Source: Phaeoceros laevis
Lineage: Eukaryota; Anthocerotophyta; Anthocerotopsida; Notothyladales
DNA: 24,005 bases
Reading direction: 5' to 3'
Assembly (NCBI GenBank): GCA_049999765.1
Contig: JBNGIQ010002479.1
Location: 1 to 24,005 of the forward strand
Each line of letters opens with the position of its first letter. Position 1 is the first letter of the stretch. This document shows positions 8,456-19,738 of this stretch, in pieces. Made by a program: the position numbers and the translations under genes. The notes beneath the pieces were generated by a model, which made no database searches, was not told the DNA's origin, and saw only the letters and a list, made by a program, of their open reading frames with translations.

Positions 8456-9719
8456 ATGGCGCCTCTCAAGGCTGTTGCCGTGCTGAACGGTGGCGCCGAC
8501 GTGAAGGGAGTGGTGACATTCGTGCAGGAAGGAGATGGTGAGCTTGAGCCTGCTCTTTGGTCTGCCAATTGGATTTGCCGTAGAGGCTGAAAGAGTTCGA
8601 AATGTTTGTTCTTGTCTTGTCTTTTCCCTGTTAAATCGTTGGCAGTGCTTAGTGCCTACATTCCTTGCCACAGCATAGCGTTGTGTTTCTTCCTTGATGT
8701 CACAAGACCGGACTGGAGAAACTGGCAGTCGGAAATAAGCTGTGCTCCGTCCGCTGACCAGCTCCATTCGATCGGCCACGGTATCCCGCGAATTGGACTT
8801 ACACAACCTCTTTTTTGACAGGACCGACGCGTGTTGAGGGCTCCATCTCGGGACTTGCGCCAGGTCACCACGGTTTCCATGTGCATGCGCTAGGCGACAC
8901 CACAAACGGCTGCCTCTCTACTGGTAGTGCTTTGTTTTGTAATGCAGAGAGTGAGCCCCTTCTGTTCACCTGTCGGTCGGATGTTGATCTGCGTGTTCCT
9001 TCTTCTTTTCTCTCAGGAGCACACTTCAATCCCGAAGGAAAGGAGCATGGTGCCCCAGAGGACCACAGCCGTCATGCCGGAGATCTTGGCAATGTGATTG
9101 CGGGCCCCGATGGTAAGGCAGTTGCTGTGATTGTGCTTCTTGAATGTTGCAGGTTGTGTCGTCGCTTTCCTCATGCTGGATTTAAAATTTTGCCGTGAAC
9201 CTACGGTTGAGGGTTTGTTCGTACCTCGGGAGATTGCTTCATGAGACTTAGCTCTGTGACACGTCTGCAGGAGTTGCCAAGATCCAGCTTCAGGATAACC
9301 AGGTTAGCCTAAGAATTTATTACACCACTGTGCAGTAGCCATAGCTATCATGATTGTGTGCTTACATACGGTGAACTCTCAGATTCCACTCACGGGTCCC
9401 AACTCCATCATTGGACGTGCTGTTGTGGTCCACGCTGATCGTGATGATCTCGGCAAAGGTATACTCCTGTTTTTCTCCGTTTCTCGCTCGTTCTATAGAC
9501 CCCGAGTAAATTTTTACTTGCCAGTTTGATGCCGACCTTTCTTCTGGATGAAGGTGGCCATGAGTTAAGCAAGTCAACGGGGAATGCCGGGGGCAGGCTC
9601 GCTTGTGGTAAGACCTGTTCGCTGACATTGTGGTTATTTTGAGATGTCGACGCGCTATAGCCTACTGATATTGTGCACACTACTGTGCAGGTGTGATTGG
9701 CCTCCAGGCAGCGGCTTAG
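8456..9719 (+). CDS. CSD1: Cu/Zn superoxide dismutase, cytosolic type
   Basis: Converts superoxide to hydrogen peroxide and oxygen. Exons: 8456-8537, 8822-8923, 9017-9112, 9271-9302, 9383-9458, 9554-9607, 9691-9719; all introns are GT-AG and the spliced frame gives 156 residues, the normal cytosolic size. Copper ligands H47, H49, H64 and H121, zinc ligands H64, H72, H81 and D84, the disulfide pair C58/C147 and active-site R144 are all present. The motif [14 protein letters not shown] is the cytosolic form, whereas plastid enzymes usually have HEFGD or HEYGD. The chosen ATG gives [13 protein letters not shown], matching the family N-terminus. The frame stays open upstream to another ATG at 8339, which would add 39 residues. 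The gene converges on RID3. Confidence 0.95.
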
Positions 9720-10223
9720 CGATGTCAGTGCTGTAGTAATAGCATGTTGAAATGCTGCAAGTTTGTTGTTTGTTTGTTCGTTAGGCGTATGCAGCCATGT
9801 GGCTATGACGCCAAACCGGAGAATAGAGAACACCAAGAGTGTAAGCCCACGCTACAACTAAAAAGATAACTTAACTACGATGACACCATTGGAGGAAATG
9901 AATTATGAGCAAGCTAGAAAAGAAAGGAAAGTTGATGTAGCCACACTGGCCGTGCAAATAGGATTCCTCAATGCGAGTCACGTTTTTTGTACTCCCTGAT
10001 CTCGGCAACTTTTCCGCATTACTTTGAGCCTTCGGGGCAGCTGCGTATCTTGAACTTTGGTATACAGAGAACGTTGAAATGGACCAATTACCGAAAAATG
10101 CCAACTTAAAACTCTGTTGCAAATGATGTGCGCTCCGGCGATCAAAATCTTCCTAAAAAGGGCACCATACCAAAATTGCCAATGAACTTGAAAACGTCGA
10201 GGAAAAAAATTCCAAACGCCAGC
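9720..10223. other. convergent 3' intergenic region, SOD/RID3
   Basis: No gene was recognised. The 500 bp lies between the stop codons of SOD (+) and the WD40 gene (-), so it holds both 3' ends. Confidence 0.5.
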
Positions 10224-12563
10224 TTACTTCTCCCTGGTCTTCTCAGCGATCTTGCCCCTTCCCCTACCCCTGTCCTTCTCTCGATCTCTCTCCTTCTCAC
10301 TATCTTTTTCCTCATCGTCATCTCTATCCTTGCTGCCCGGGCCCATAAGCTCATCAACACAGAAACAATACAGCTCTTGGTGAAGCTGTTGCCATTGCTG
10401 ACCATTGTTCAAAGCTCTCCGCAGTTCCGACCTTAGACGCTCCAGTTCCATCTGCATTGCAGCTGTTGACCCTCGTTGCTGCAAAGAAAAAACCACAGAC
10501 ATTATCAACCATCCAATGCCAATCTAGATGAGGAGAAGAGACGAAGACTATGACCATACTTCGAGTTCTTTGATTTGTCGTTCCATTGCAACCTGACTGA
10601 AGCAAAGAGACTGATCCTCATTGTCATTTGATGGCAAAACAACCAGGGGACCATCCCACAAACTCTGATCTTGAGAGGTTGCTTCTGGTAAGGAGTACTT
10701 TGCAAGTTGAGCAACTGGGAGGATGGGTGCTTTCCTGCGCCCTTGCTGCTCTGCAGCAGATCCACCTTGTAGCACAGGAGGTCGTGGCAATACCAAAAGG
10801 TTACTTATCGGACCTGCACTCAAACGTCTCACACGTCAGTAGCAGTTAAATAACAGCAAAAGCCCAAACACCGGCTTTGTTTCATACCAGGAAAAATGTA
10901 AAGCAGATCAGAAAGAAGTTTACTTGCCTTTGCTGTGCGTAAAGGTACGGACAACCTGACGACTAACTGTATCCCAGAGGCGAGCAGTTCCATCCTCCGA
11001 GCCAGATACTAAAGAAACTCCATCCATACTGAATGCCAGAGCAGTGACAGCTCGACTATGATCACCTAAGAGTACTTCAAGTGAGTAAAGTACAAACATG
11101 AACAGGCAGAAATCGACTTCGACACTGTCACAATGGAGGGGCAAGAGCGCAACAATTACCTGTGGCCAATGAGTGCCGCATCTGTTCCAAGAAGGCCATC
11201 CGCTATGATCCCAGATGTAGTCGGCACCCCGAAGTTAAGAGCAGTGATAAATATCCTCCCATCAGTACCCCCAGCATAAAGAGCATACTCCCCTGTGTCT
11301 AGAGCTACTGCATTTAAAGCTGTGGGAAAAACAATTGACCGGAGCAGTGTTCCTAAGGCTAGGCTCCATATCTGCATGGCACAGAATGGGTTCACAGTTT
11401 GAATAAAATATCCGGTCACCAAGACTGCAGGCAATAGCTCAAGACAGGCCGAATGTAATACTGCAAAACTGACGCCACAAGGAAGCTCAACCTTGCAGGT
11501 GTGATCAAGTGAACAAGATACAACAATAGCACTGGACGAGCCAGATCCAGCTAACAGCCCTGTCACTGGAAGGGTATGATCCGACCACCCATACATAGCT
11601 GGCAGTTGTGCCTCTGCCATGTTCGTGTCTTCCATGGCATCTGCCACCCTGTTGAACTGCAAAGTTCAGCCACCTGAAAGTGCTGGGCCCTAAAGCAATG
11701 ACATGTGCAAATGCTATAGCTCCAGAGCTAGACACGACACCTTCACTTGTACAGGCTATAGTCCTACCGCCCTACATCGAAGCAAATGGGTGCACAACTT
11801 CAAAGTGGATGTGCACTAGTTAATGTGCACCTGACAAGATTCCACACGTTGACAAGGCCATCTTCAGCACCAGAAATGAGCAGGGAATCATCATCAGAGA
11901 AAACCAGACAGGTAACGGCTTTGTAATGGCCAGGCCATACTTTAATCAGCTTGCCCGTTGGTACCTGTGCATGTAAGGACTTAGGTTACCATTCATGTCG
12001 ATTAGGACAGAGAACTGCTTCTGCAGGACGCACATGGGAGACAGTTTCACCTCACAAGCGCATCAAACCGCAGTACAGCTGCTCACCTCCCACAGATAAA
12101 TCCTCCCCGAGCTGCCTCCACCAGCAAGATACGTGCCCTCTATCGTGCACGCGAGAGGTCCAATCGGTTCGACAGGATAACTTTTCACTGCAACTTGATT
12201 CTGCAAGACATTGTTCCGGCGAAGGTGTCAACAGATAGGGCAGCTTACACACAGTGCTGCTCCAGGGCCCACCCTGCTTTGCTTGGCACTTACTTGATAT
12301 CCCAAAGACAGCATGAAGGCAAGTTGCCCTTATGAAGTAACATTGAGGCTCACCTTTTGCCAAGCCCAGAAGAAGATGGCACCTCCCGAGGCAGGAGGCT
12401 TATGGACCTGGGCAGCAGCTAAGTAGTGATCCCCTACGCATGTCAAGGCATTGCGTGGGGACGCACAAGATCGAAGATGCGTCAACTGAGCTCCAGTTGC
12501 CAAATCCCAGCAGGTCACTCCCACGTCCACGGGTGAGCACACCACCACGGCTTCTTTCACCAT
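10224..12563 (-). CDS. RID3: WD40 protein RID3/IPI3/WDR18 family
   Basis: Homologue of Arabidopsis ROOT INITIATION DEFECTIVE 3 and yeast Ipi3/human WDR18, a Rix1-complex subunit in nuclear 60S pre-ribosome maturation. Exons (complement): 12354-12563, 12087-12200, 11831-11964, 11492-11648, 11160-11371, 10928-11055, 10560-10813, 10224-10478, giving 487 residues. Family signatures: VTCWDLATGAQL (about 16-27), CASPRNALTCVGDHYLAA, VKSYPVEPI, GTYLAGGGSSGRIYLWE, SLDHTCKIWSL, and GSEDGTARLWD (294-304). A C-terminal coiled coil follows (QVAMERQIKELE and GSTAAMQMELERLRSEL). The tail (about 453-487) is rich in K, E, D and R and extends past the Arabidopsis protein (about 438 residues). The ATG at 12563 matches the family N-terminus; an in-frame ATG lies at 12641. 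The exon 6/7 junction is the least certain (see findings). Divergent from SNF5. Confidence 0.9.
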
Positions 12564-13411
12564 AGACGCCAGCTTGCCCCATGCACACACGGCCGCTGGC
12601 CGTCCCCAACGGTTTGGGTTGGGAGATTCACAATCTCTCACCTGCTGCTACATTAGGGTCCAGGAAAGCCCATGCCCACTGCGAACTCCATTCCGGTTCC
12701 GGACAGTGCCTTTCCTCTGGCCCCAATTCCGGAAATTGCTTGCCCCAACACTGCACCATTGTGCAAGCTCCGGTCCACCAACAAGACACAAACTTCCCTC
12801 TACAGGTTTGGATTGAGACGGTAGTCTGGAAAGGTCATTTGTGACATAAAAGCTGATTGAGCGCCGGAGGAAGCTCAATCTCAGACAAATCTCAGGGGGT
12901 AGACAACGCGCGCGCCACACTGCTGCTCCGAAGTTCTGTGACCATGCTTTTACCGTTAATCTCAACCCTAACGCTTCCTCTGGGAGTTCACCTTCCGTTT
13001 CCTGAAGTCTTGCCACATGAAGGAACTGAAGTGTAAAATGTACATCACGTCTAGAATGTGCCCAGGCTGCTCCTGTTTAAGACTCGAGACTGTACACCTT
13101 CAATGAAGCATTCGAAGTTCCACTCTTCATGCGAATGGGGTTAGAGGTCAACGAAAACAGAATGCAAAAGATTTTTAAGTTCGCCTAAGGAGGTTTAAGC
13201 TAGCCTGTAGCGCAGGAACTTGACAATTCTCCCGGGCAAAGGCTGATACGAATCGAACCCACGAACAAATTTGTATCCTCGGTGCTCGCAACTGGAGCCT
13301 TCAGCAGCAGTGCATCATGCAGTTGCCCGAGGGGTAGAGAGAAATGACAATAATCACGACAGTGATGAGGGGACTAACACTTTTGGCAGCTCTCCAGCAT
13401 TGACCAATCTC
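12564..13411. promoter_or_regulatory. divergent RID3/SNF5 intergenic region with telo-box
   Basis: About 850 bp separate the RID3 start (-) from the first in-frame SNF5 ATG (+). AACCCTAA at 12964-12971 is a telo-box, a motif enriched in plant ribosome-biogenesis and growth-gene promoters. Part of the right end (about 13271-13411) is open in the SNF5 frame and may be coding or 5'UTR. ORFs at 12574-13016 resemble nothing. Confidence 0.4.
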
Positions 13412-15919
13412 ATGCAGGACGAGCAGAAGCAGGATCAAAAGCTGCCGCTGGAAATGGACCAGCAGCAGCCGCAGCCGCCGCAACCTGTAGACGAACGCCA
13501 GCAGCTGCAAGAGCAACCACAAGAAGAAGAGCAGGACCCAGCAAAACTTCAACGATTAGAGCAGGAAGAGCCAACACAGGAGCAGCAGCCGGTAGAAGAA
13601 CGGCAGCTAGAATTAGGAACACAAGTCGAACTGCAGCAGCAACCTGGACCGAGGGAGCAGCAGCCGCTGCAAGAATTACCACGGGAAGAAGGACAGCAGA
13701 ATCAGCAGCAGCAGGAACAAGAACAGCAGCAGCAGGTGGAGGAGCAGCAGCAGGAGGAGGAGCAGCAGCAGGATGAGGAGCAGCAGCAGCAGGAGGAGGA
13801 ACAGCAACAGCAGGAGGACGAACCGCAAGAGCAGGAGGAGGAACAGCAGCAGCACGAGCAGCAGCAGCAGGATGCACTGCCACCATCTGCTGGCCAGCGG
13901 GAGCAAGATGGCGGCCACCCCCGCAAGGAGAAGTCACGGCTGAGCAAGCCTGCGGCAGCTTCCAGCCCTCGGCTGGACTTCATTCCCAAGCCTGCCGAGT
14001 AAGCGTCCGTCGGCTTGCTAGTAGGTTACATTCATGCGTTCACCCCTTTTCGTCCTGAATATTTTTACGGAATTGCAGACCGCCAGTGGACAATCTGATT
14101 CCCATCAGGTTGGACATTGAAGCTGATGGGCAACGTTACAAGGACGTCTTCACCTGGAATGCCGATGGTATGCTTCGAATAATTGCACTCACCCATGATA
14201 CACAAGAAACGAACTATGCTTAGGCCGGTCTTGCTGAATCTTTGAAGTGTGCTTGACATGTCTTATGGTGGTGAGCACTCGCTGTTTCACCTTAGCATGC
14301 CCAGGGTAGCATCAATGTTTGCATGTCCTGGGATGTAGATAGCACTAATACGTCCCCCAAGTTGTATAAGGTGCAGGCGTAAAATGACTACTGTGCTTAT
14401 CCTGTTTGTACTCATTTCAACCAGATCCAGACACTGAGATTGCTCCTTTTGTTCGACGACTGGTGAAAGACATGAATCTTCCGATTGTGTTTGCACACTA
14501 CATTGCGCAATCCATGCAGGTAACTAGCACATATGCTCACTGGCATCAAGGATTGCATTGTTGAGTTTCAAGTAGTTTTCAGCTTTATAGGCGGTAAATT
14601 GCGTAGTCTACTATGCTAATAACAGGAATACGTCTGCTCTGAAAACAATAGAATTCAGTGCTTAGACTCCACGTATTGCTCATTGTGGAAAAATAGCACT
14701 GTCAACATATTCTGTTACTGTTTGCCACATGGCAGACACAAATAGGAGAATACCGAGCCACTGATAATCAAAGGCCAACCATGGAGGAGAGGGTTCAGAT
14801 GATTAAGGTTACTAAATTGATTATTCCTGAACGTCAACTTACAACACTATGCATGCTGAAGCTCCAATATTGTCATTTGTGATACCATATAGCTATTTGC
14901 CGTTGGTGCTATGAATAATTTTCCAATGTGGACTCTGGACCTGACAGCTTGACCTTCGGATCAACAGAACTCTCATACATGACCAATTCTTGTGGGTGAG
15001 TCTCGTGGTGCCTTCAGAAGTCGTGCCAACAAGCTTCCTATAATCTGTCATTTGCTTGATATTGTGGACCTACTTGTGTTTACTCGTACTAATGTGTAGG
15101 TATGGTTTACTTGCAGGACGTCAATAATCCTGATAGTGACCCTGAGGAGTTCGCTAGACGCCTATGTGAGGACCTTGAGCTTGACGATCCTGAAATCGCT
15201 GTACGGTTTTTGCTGGTGCTTCAGACTGTATACATCAATTCAACCAGCAAGTGTCTTCGCTTTTCTTGCACTGATCTAAGTTGCTGTTTTTTGCGTTTGA
15301 CTCTCCTGCAGCCTGCTATTGCCGTGTCCATACGTGAACAGATACATGAGGTAACATTTGCAAATGTGAAGTTAAGAGGACTGTTCACTCTTCTCTTGGA
15401 GTCTCGCTAAATGAGTCTGGAAGCCTTTGCTAAACCAGCAGGTTGTCTCTGCACATAGAATAAAACCAGCCCTTGTCTTCTGTGACAAGCAGATAAACAA
15501 ACAAATATCATCATCAGGACGTGACACCCGTATCAGTAAGAAGGTCAGGAGAGAAAGAGGAGTGGACTACAGTCCATCAAGGTGTGTCCCAGTGACCGCT
15601 TTTATTCTGTGCTCGTGCTGAACTCTTTCACCAGTCTTCAGTGACGAAGATTTGACTGTACACTTGCAGCAATCCTCCAACTACAACGTTGAACCTTATG
15701 AGGAGGCCAAACAATAAAATAAGTGTTTTGAGGCAAGCAAACGTATTTTCTATGTATAGTTGTTTTTCCCTCGTGCTTTCCTGGCTTGAGACAGCGAAGT
15801 ACTGATTTCATTGCTGCAGGCGACGGAATGAGTGGGATTCCTTTGAACCTGTAATCGAGCAGTTGACGGACAAGGAAATGGAAGCTCTTTATGCACGAGA
15901 GGAGCGTACTGTACGGTGA
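13412..15919 (+). CDS. BSH: SNF5/BSH subunit of SWI/SNF with Gln-rich N-terminus
   Basis: Core subunit of nuclear SWI/SNF chromatin-remodelling complexes (yeast Snf5, human INI1, Arabidopsis BUSHY). Exons: 13412-13998, 14079-14167, 14425-14519, 14736-14807, 14948-14995, 15117-15200, 15312-15350, 15493-15581, 15820-15919, giving 400 residues. SNF5 repeat 1 covers about 201-257 (NLIPIRLDIEADGQRYKD, FTWN). Repeat 2 covers about 282-338 (LDLRINRTLIHDQFLWD, DSDPEEFARRLCEDL, PAIAVSIREQIHE). The C-terminal block ends ALYAREERTVR, matching the plant BSH end. The first about 195 residues are Gln/Glu/Pro-rich, whereas Arabidopsis BSH (about 240 residues) lacks such a region. The start is uncertain: 13412 is the first in-frame ATG, but the frame is open from 13271 and an upstream exon is possible. 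Acceptor at 15493 chosen by frame and similarity. Confidence 0.9.
13682..13874 (+). repeat. CAG/GAG trinucleotide-rich tract within SNF5
   Basis: Near-continuous CAG codons mixed with GAG/GAA and a few others, encoding QQQ and EE blocks (about residues 91-154). Opposite-strand poly-Leu, poly-Ala and poly-Ser/Cys ORFs are by-products of this composition. Confidence 0.9.
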
Positions 15920-16883
15920 GGGGCAAAAAGGCAACACTCTGGTTTCACAGTGTCCTAGCCTGAACTCTTGGTTTTTTTTGTATGAAAAAAGGCTTTTGCA
16001 GCAACTCTGGCATTCTTAGTTGCGGCGCTAAGGGAACAGTGATCTCCGTTGCTGTAGATTGAAGAAGCAACAAGCAGAGAAGGAGGATGTCTTCGGGAGC
16101 CGGTATGGAAGGATGTAGTTTGACATATGTGGCACCAGCCCATGGAGGGGGCTGAAAACTGCGCCTTCGCCTTTTTTTAGTTTGCAGTCTCTTCTAGCCG
16201 TTCCGTTTGCCACCCATAGTAGTGCACGCTTCTTTTTTGGAGTGTGCTTTGTAATCCCTGTCATCCACATGATTCAGTTGCATACATACATACATACCGC
16301 ATACCAGATAAGCATTTTTAACAACGTTCAGATTGCCCTGAAATTTTGTCGGGACTACCAGCTAATCCAGGCACGGTCCTTTAAACAAGCACATTATTCT
16401 GTCATGTTTATACCCGACCTACTGGGAGGATGGACGAAAGTCATAAAAACGCTAGAATGAGAAGGCATTCTTCTGCGTGGAAAATCATAGATCAAAAAGC
16501 ACAAGACTGAAACAGGTGAGAGTGAGGGCACCGTTGAGGCCGCTGTCTCTTTATTGAAGCTGTCAATGTACGAACATATAAACCAAATGGAATATGCAGA
16601 GGTTAACAGTCCAGCTAGGCACATTCTCTCTAGGACTCCTGAAAATTGTGGAGCACCCGCATTTAGTCAGGTGATTCATCTCCACGAAGCCCATCAAACA
16701 AAAATCCATTTTGACCCACAACATACAGGCACTACCCAGAAAAAAAAATGGGAGCTTCCATCCTGATGGAAGTGCCCTGCACAAATCCTGGGGGCACGAT
16801 GTAGAACTCCAACAGAAAGACCTGCTGGATGCAGAGGACTGGCGCATCACTACAAATGAGTTCAAAGGGCAGGTTTTGTTTGC
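15920..16883. other. convergent 3' intergenic region, SNF5/PDH
   Basis: Nearly 1 kb between two convergent stop codons. It contains a short CATA microsatellite near 16283-16298 and ORFs of 60-100 codons with no recognisable similarity. No RNA gene was seen. Confidence 0.5.
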
Positions 16884-19266
16884 TCACGGCAATGTCACTA
16901 CAACTTGCTTCCGGTCACACCCGTATGCCTGCAAGTGATATAAACAACAGTTAGCTCCAAGGAGATCTGAGATTCAACTGATCGGACAGCACCCATATAT
17001 GGAGAGCGTCGTTACCTCAGCCCCTAAACCTTTCACATGAATGTTAGAGAAAAGTGCCGACGGATCTGGTTGCGGGCTTTCCTGCACACAGCACAATACC
17101 CACAAATATATCAGAAAATCAAAGTAGAACATAACATCACAGCTTGCGATTGAAAATGTAGATGCAATTTTCATGTATAAACTCAAAACAATTTGCAGTT
17201 GAACACAAACCTTAGCCTGGGCCAAAGCATCTTCTACCTCTTTCTTCGCTTCCTTTTCAATAGCCTGCAGTAACTCCGAAACACCAAGTTAACAGGCACA
17301 GTGCGAGCACACTATATTCTGAAAGAACCAAAGGCAAGCACATACCTTCAGGTCATTAGGTGTCGCTATGTTATGAGCCAAGAGTAGCTTCCTTATTCTT
17401 TCAACAGGATCTCTCTCCTGTTAATTCAATAACAAGGGTTATTGCTAAACAGTTGGAGTGGAGACAGAAAAGAAAACTGATAGCACAAGAATACTTCCAA
17501 GTATAAAATCTGAAAGGTTCAGTTTCAGAATGATTAACAGCCAAACCTGACGAATTCCAGCAATCTCATCTCTTGTTCGATAAGTGCTGCCAGGATCAGA
17601 CATTGAGTGCCCATGATACCTATATGTATCCATTTCCATAACCTGTGAGGAGAAGTATTTAGCATAGTTGCCAGAAGATTTCATAGCAGACTCCAAAAAC
17701 TCTCAAGCGGCATGGTGAAGATTCTTACAAAGGCCCCTTTGGTTAAAGCATAGTTTTTTGCATATTTCACGGCCTGCTTCACTGCCAAAGCATCCATTCC
17801 ATCGACCTGCAAGCAAACACAGTAGATTGGTAAGCTCTCCCAGCCACATGTTGGGAACTGGAGAAATAAGCTTAGCTAGTATAACTCAACGCAGGTCACG
17901 ACAACAAAGACAGATCGGCAGATATGGTCAAAATCCATGTATGTCTGGCCAGAACTGAAACTTTATGCAACAAATGCCTGACCTTAAGACCAGGTACATA
18001 ATCGCCACGACTGAAATACTCCGGACTCTTGGCAGAACGCCATTCTGCAGTTCCCATTCCATCTGCACAGAATATTTCACAAAGGCTGAGCTCAACCAGC
18101 AGTAACAAGGATGCCGCCAAGACGTAACACAAGTACGGACACCATCTTACTCAACTCAGGCATCAAATTTTAGACAACACTACGGGAGTTTGGGACACGC
18201 CGCTACCAATACTCAAGGTTAGGATGTCACAACAATTCACCCAAACGAATATCGAATAAGTTGCAGTGGATAGTGCATCAGAGAGATTCCCATAGAATGT
18301 GTCACCATGGTCCTTGCGGGCATCTGATGTCCCTATTCTCTTTTCACATCATCTGCACCCCACCACAACAATGCGACTCCCGATGCGGTCCCTGCGCATA
18401 AAATCTACCTACATTCCACACCATCAAGCTATGCATCCAACTTGAGGGATTGCACTCCGTCCAAACCACAGCAACGGAACCGGATTCAGCAGTTGCTCAC
18501 TTACGAGAACAAGGCAGGGCTTGACCTAGAGCTTACAATGATTGTTTTCACAGACGAAGATAACCGGCAAATCCCACAAAGCCGCCATGTTCATTGCTTC
18601 GAAGAGCTGCCCCTGATTGGCAGCACCGTCACCATAGAGAGCTAGCGTCACGCCCTCCACCTTGAGGTATTTTTGAGCAAAGGCGAGGCCAGCACCCAAA
18701 GGCGTCTGCGCGCCAACAATTCCGTTCCCGCCATAGAAGCCCCTGTCCTTCTTGTACATGTGCATAGAGCCACCTTTACCCAGGGAGCATCCAGCCTGCC
18801 TGCCCATCAACTCCGAGAAGACCTCAAGTAGAGTCCCGCCACGACCGAGATGCGTGCAGTGGTCACGATAGGCAGTGATGATGCAGTCCTTGACAGTTAG
18901 GGCTGCCTCCATGCCCACGCAGACAGCCTCCTGGCCGTCGTACAAGTGGCAGAAACCTCGGATGAACTTGCTTTTGTACAAGGAGTCAGCCGCGATCTCC
19001 ATGCGGCGCATGACGAACATGGTCCGGAAGAATCCTAACAGCTCCTCGGCGCTAGTAGTCACCTGCTGGCTGGGAGGATCGCACTTGTGCGCCTTGAAAG
19101 GCACAGGGATGTCGAGGGTTATCGGGGAGGAATCGCCAGCGAATCCTCGCTGCTGCTGGACCGCACCAGCAGCAGCATAGCTCCCGCTGGTAGAAGGGGC
19201 GCATACCGCAGGACGAAGCCATGAGCTAGCTTGGCGCCATACCTGCGCGCGCAATGCGTCCCTCAT
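16884..19266 (-). CDS. PDHA1: mitochondrial pyruvate dehydrogenase E1 alpha
   Basis: Thiamine-diphosphate-dependent decarboxylation of pyruvate in the mitochondrial PDH complex, with E1-beta. Exons (complement): 18537-19266, 17983-18062, 17729-17806, 17547-17642, 17346-17417, 17211-17264, 17016-17081, 16884-16928, all GT-AG, giving 406 residues. The N-terminus is Arg/Ala/Ser-rich with few acidic residues up to [11 protein letters not shown] (about 38-48), a mitochondrial presequence. Seen in order: [17 protein letters not shown] (84-100), [10 protein letters not shown], the TDP motif GDGAANQGQ (212-220) with ENN (240-242), and the phosphorylation loop [12 protein letters not shown] with S309 equivalent to mammalian Ser293. 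The C-terminus ends VVVTLP like Arabidopsis. No defect seen. Converges on SNF5. Confidence 0.96.
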
Positions 19267-19322
19267 AGCTGAGCCGCGAGCCCGAGAGAGCTCGAATCGC
19301 AGTCCGTAAGAGAATAGTTGGG

Positions 19323-19329
19323 TATATAA
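19323..19329 (-). promoter_or_regulatory. candidate TATA element for PDH E1 alpha
   Basis: TATATAA lies 57 bp upstream of the PDH start codon; the minus strand reads TTATATA. The position would give a short 5'UTR. Near-palindromic, so strand is ambiguous. Confidence 0.35.
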
Positions 19330-19420
19330 TTGTTACACCGTCGACCCTGTGCGGGTAGTTGGCCAACTTGGTCTGGGCTGCCCCCCCAATCTATGATTAG
19401 GTGAATGGAGCCGTGGATAC

Positions 19421-19429
19421 TATAAATAG
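19421..19429 (+). promoter_or_regulatory. plus-strand TATAAATAG box without a recognised gene
   Basis: A good TATA-box match oriented rightward. The next ORF (19509-19703, 64 codons) resembles nothing, so the box may belong to a lost or non-coding transcript, or be chance. Confidence 0.3.
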
Positions 19430-19469
19430 TTTGTGTTATACCTATAGCAGCTCGGTCTGAATGCCTTCC

Positions 19470-19519
19470 CGTGAGTTAGCAGTATGTTGTTTATCGTGAG
19501 TTAGCAGTATGTCGTTTAT
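19470..19519. repeat. 25-bp tandem duplication
   Basis: Bases 19470-19494 and 19495-19519 are adjacent copies with one mismatch (gttg versus gtcg). Confidence 0.9.
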
Positions 19520-19699
19520 GATCAAGGAAATGTTCCACTTAGGGCATGATAGCGGGTTTAGGGGCAAAGTGCGGTTAGGCAGGGTCCAATCTTCCTTTTG
19601 TGGCGCTCGTAACGCTCCTTGTAGAAATGCCTCTCACCTAAACCTTCCCAGAGGCGTAGCTCAACCCAACCATAGACACGAGCCACGCTTCTCAACGGC

Positions 19700-19738
19700 C
19701 TAGCGGCTCGTCAGAACGGGATCCTGCGGATCCCGTTC
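19700..19738 (-). mobile_element. candidate Helitron-like 3' terminus (hairpin plus CTAG)
   Basis: A perfect 11-bp stem (19714-19724 with 19728-19738, loop TGC) lies 10 nt before CTAG (19703-19700, minus strand). A hairpin about 10-12 nt before CTRR is the hallmark of a Helitron 3' end. In this orientation the element body would extend rightward, into the fragment-rich region. Against it: the base following CTAG on the minus strand is G, not the T of the canonical A^T target, and no 5' TC end, Rep or helicase sequence is visible. Confidence 0.35.

Noticed and set aside
8822-9112. miR398 target site in the SOD coding exons
   Set aside because: Segments comparable to known plant CSD target sites show too many mismatches. 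The 5'UTR was not delimited, so a site there remains untested.
13238-13258. tRNA-like T-arm (gggttcgattcg on the minus strand) before SNF5
   Set aside because: The loop word matches, but the flanking stem does not pair and no D-arm, anticodon arm or acceptor stem could be fitted.
13410-13989. Minus-strand ORFs of 80-175 codons opposite SNF5 exon 1
   Set aside because: Their poly-Leu, poly-Ala or poly-Cys/Ser composition comes from the CAG tract on the coding strand.
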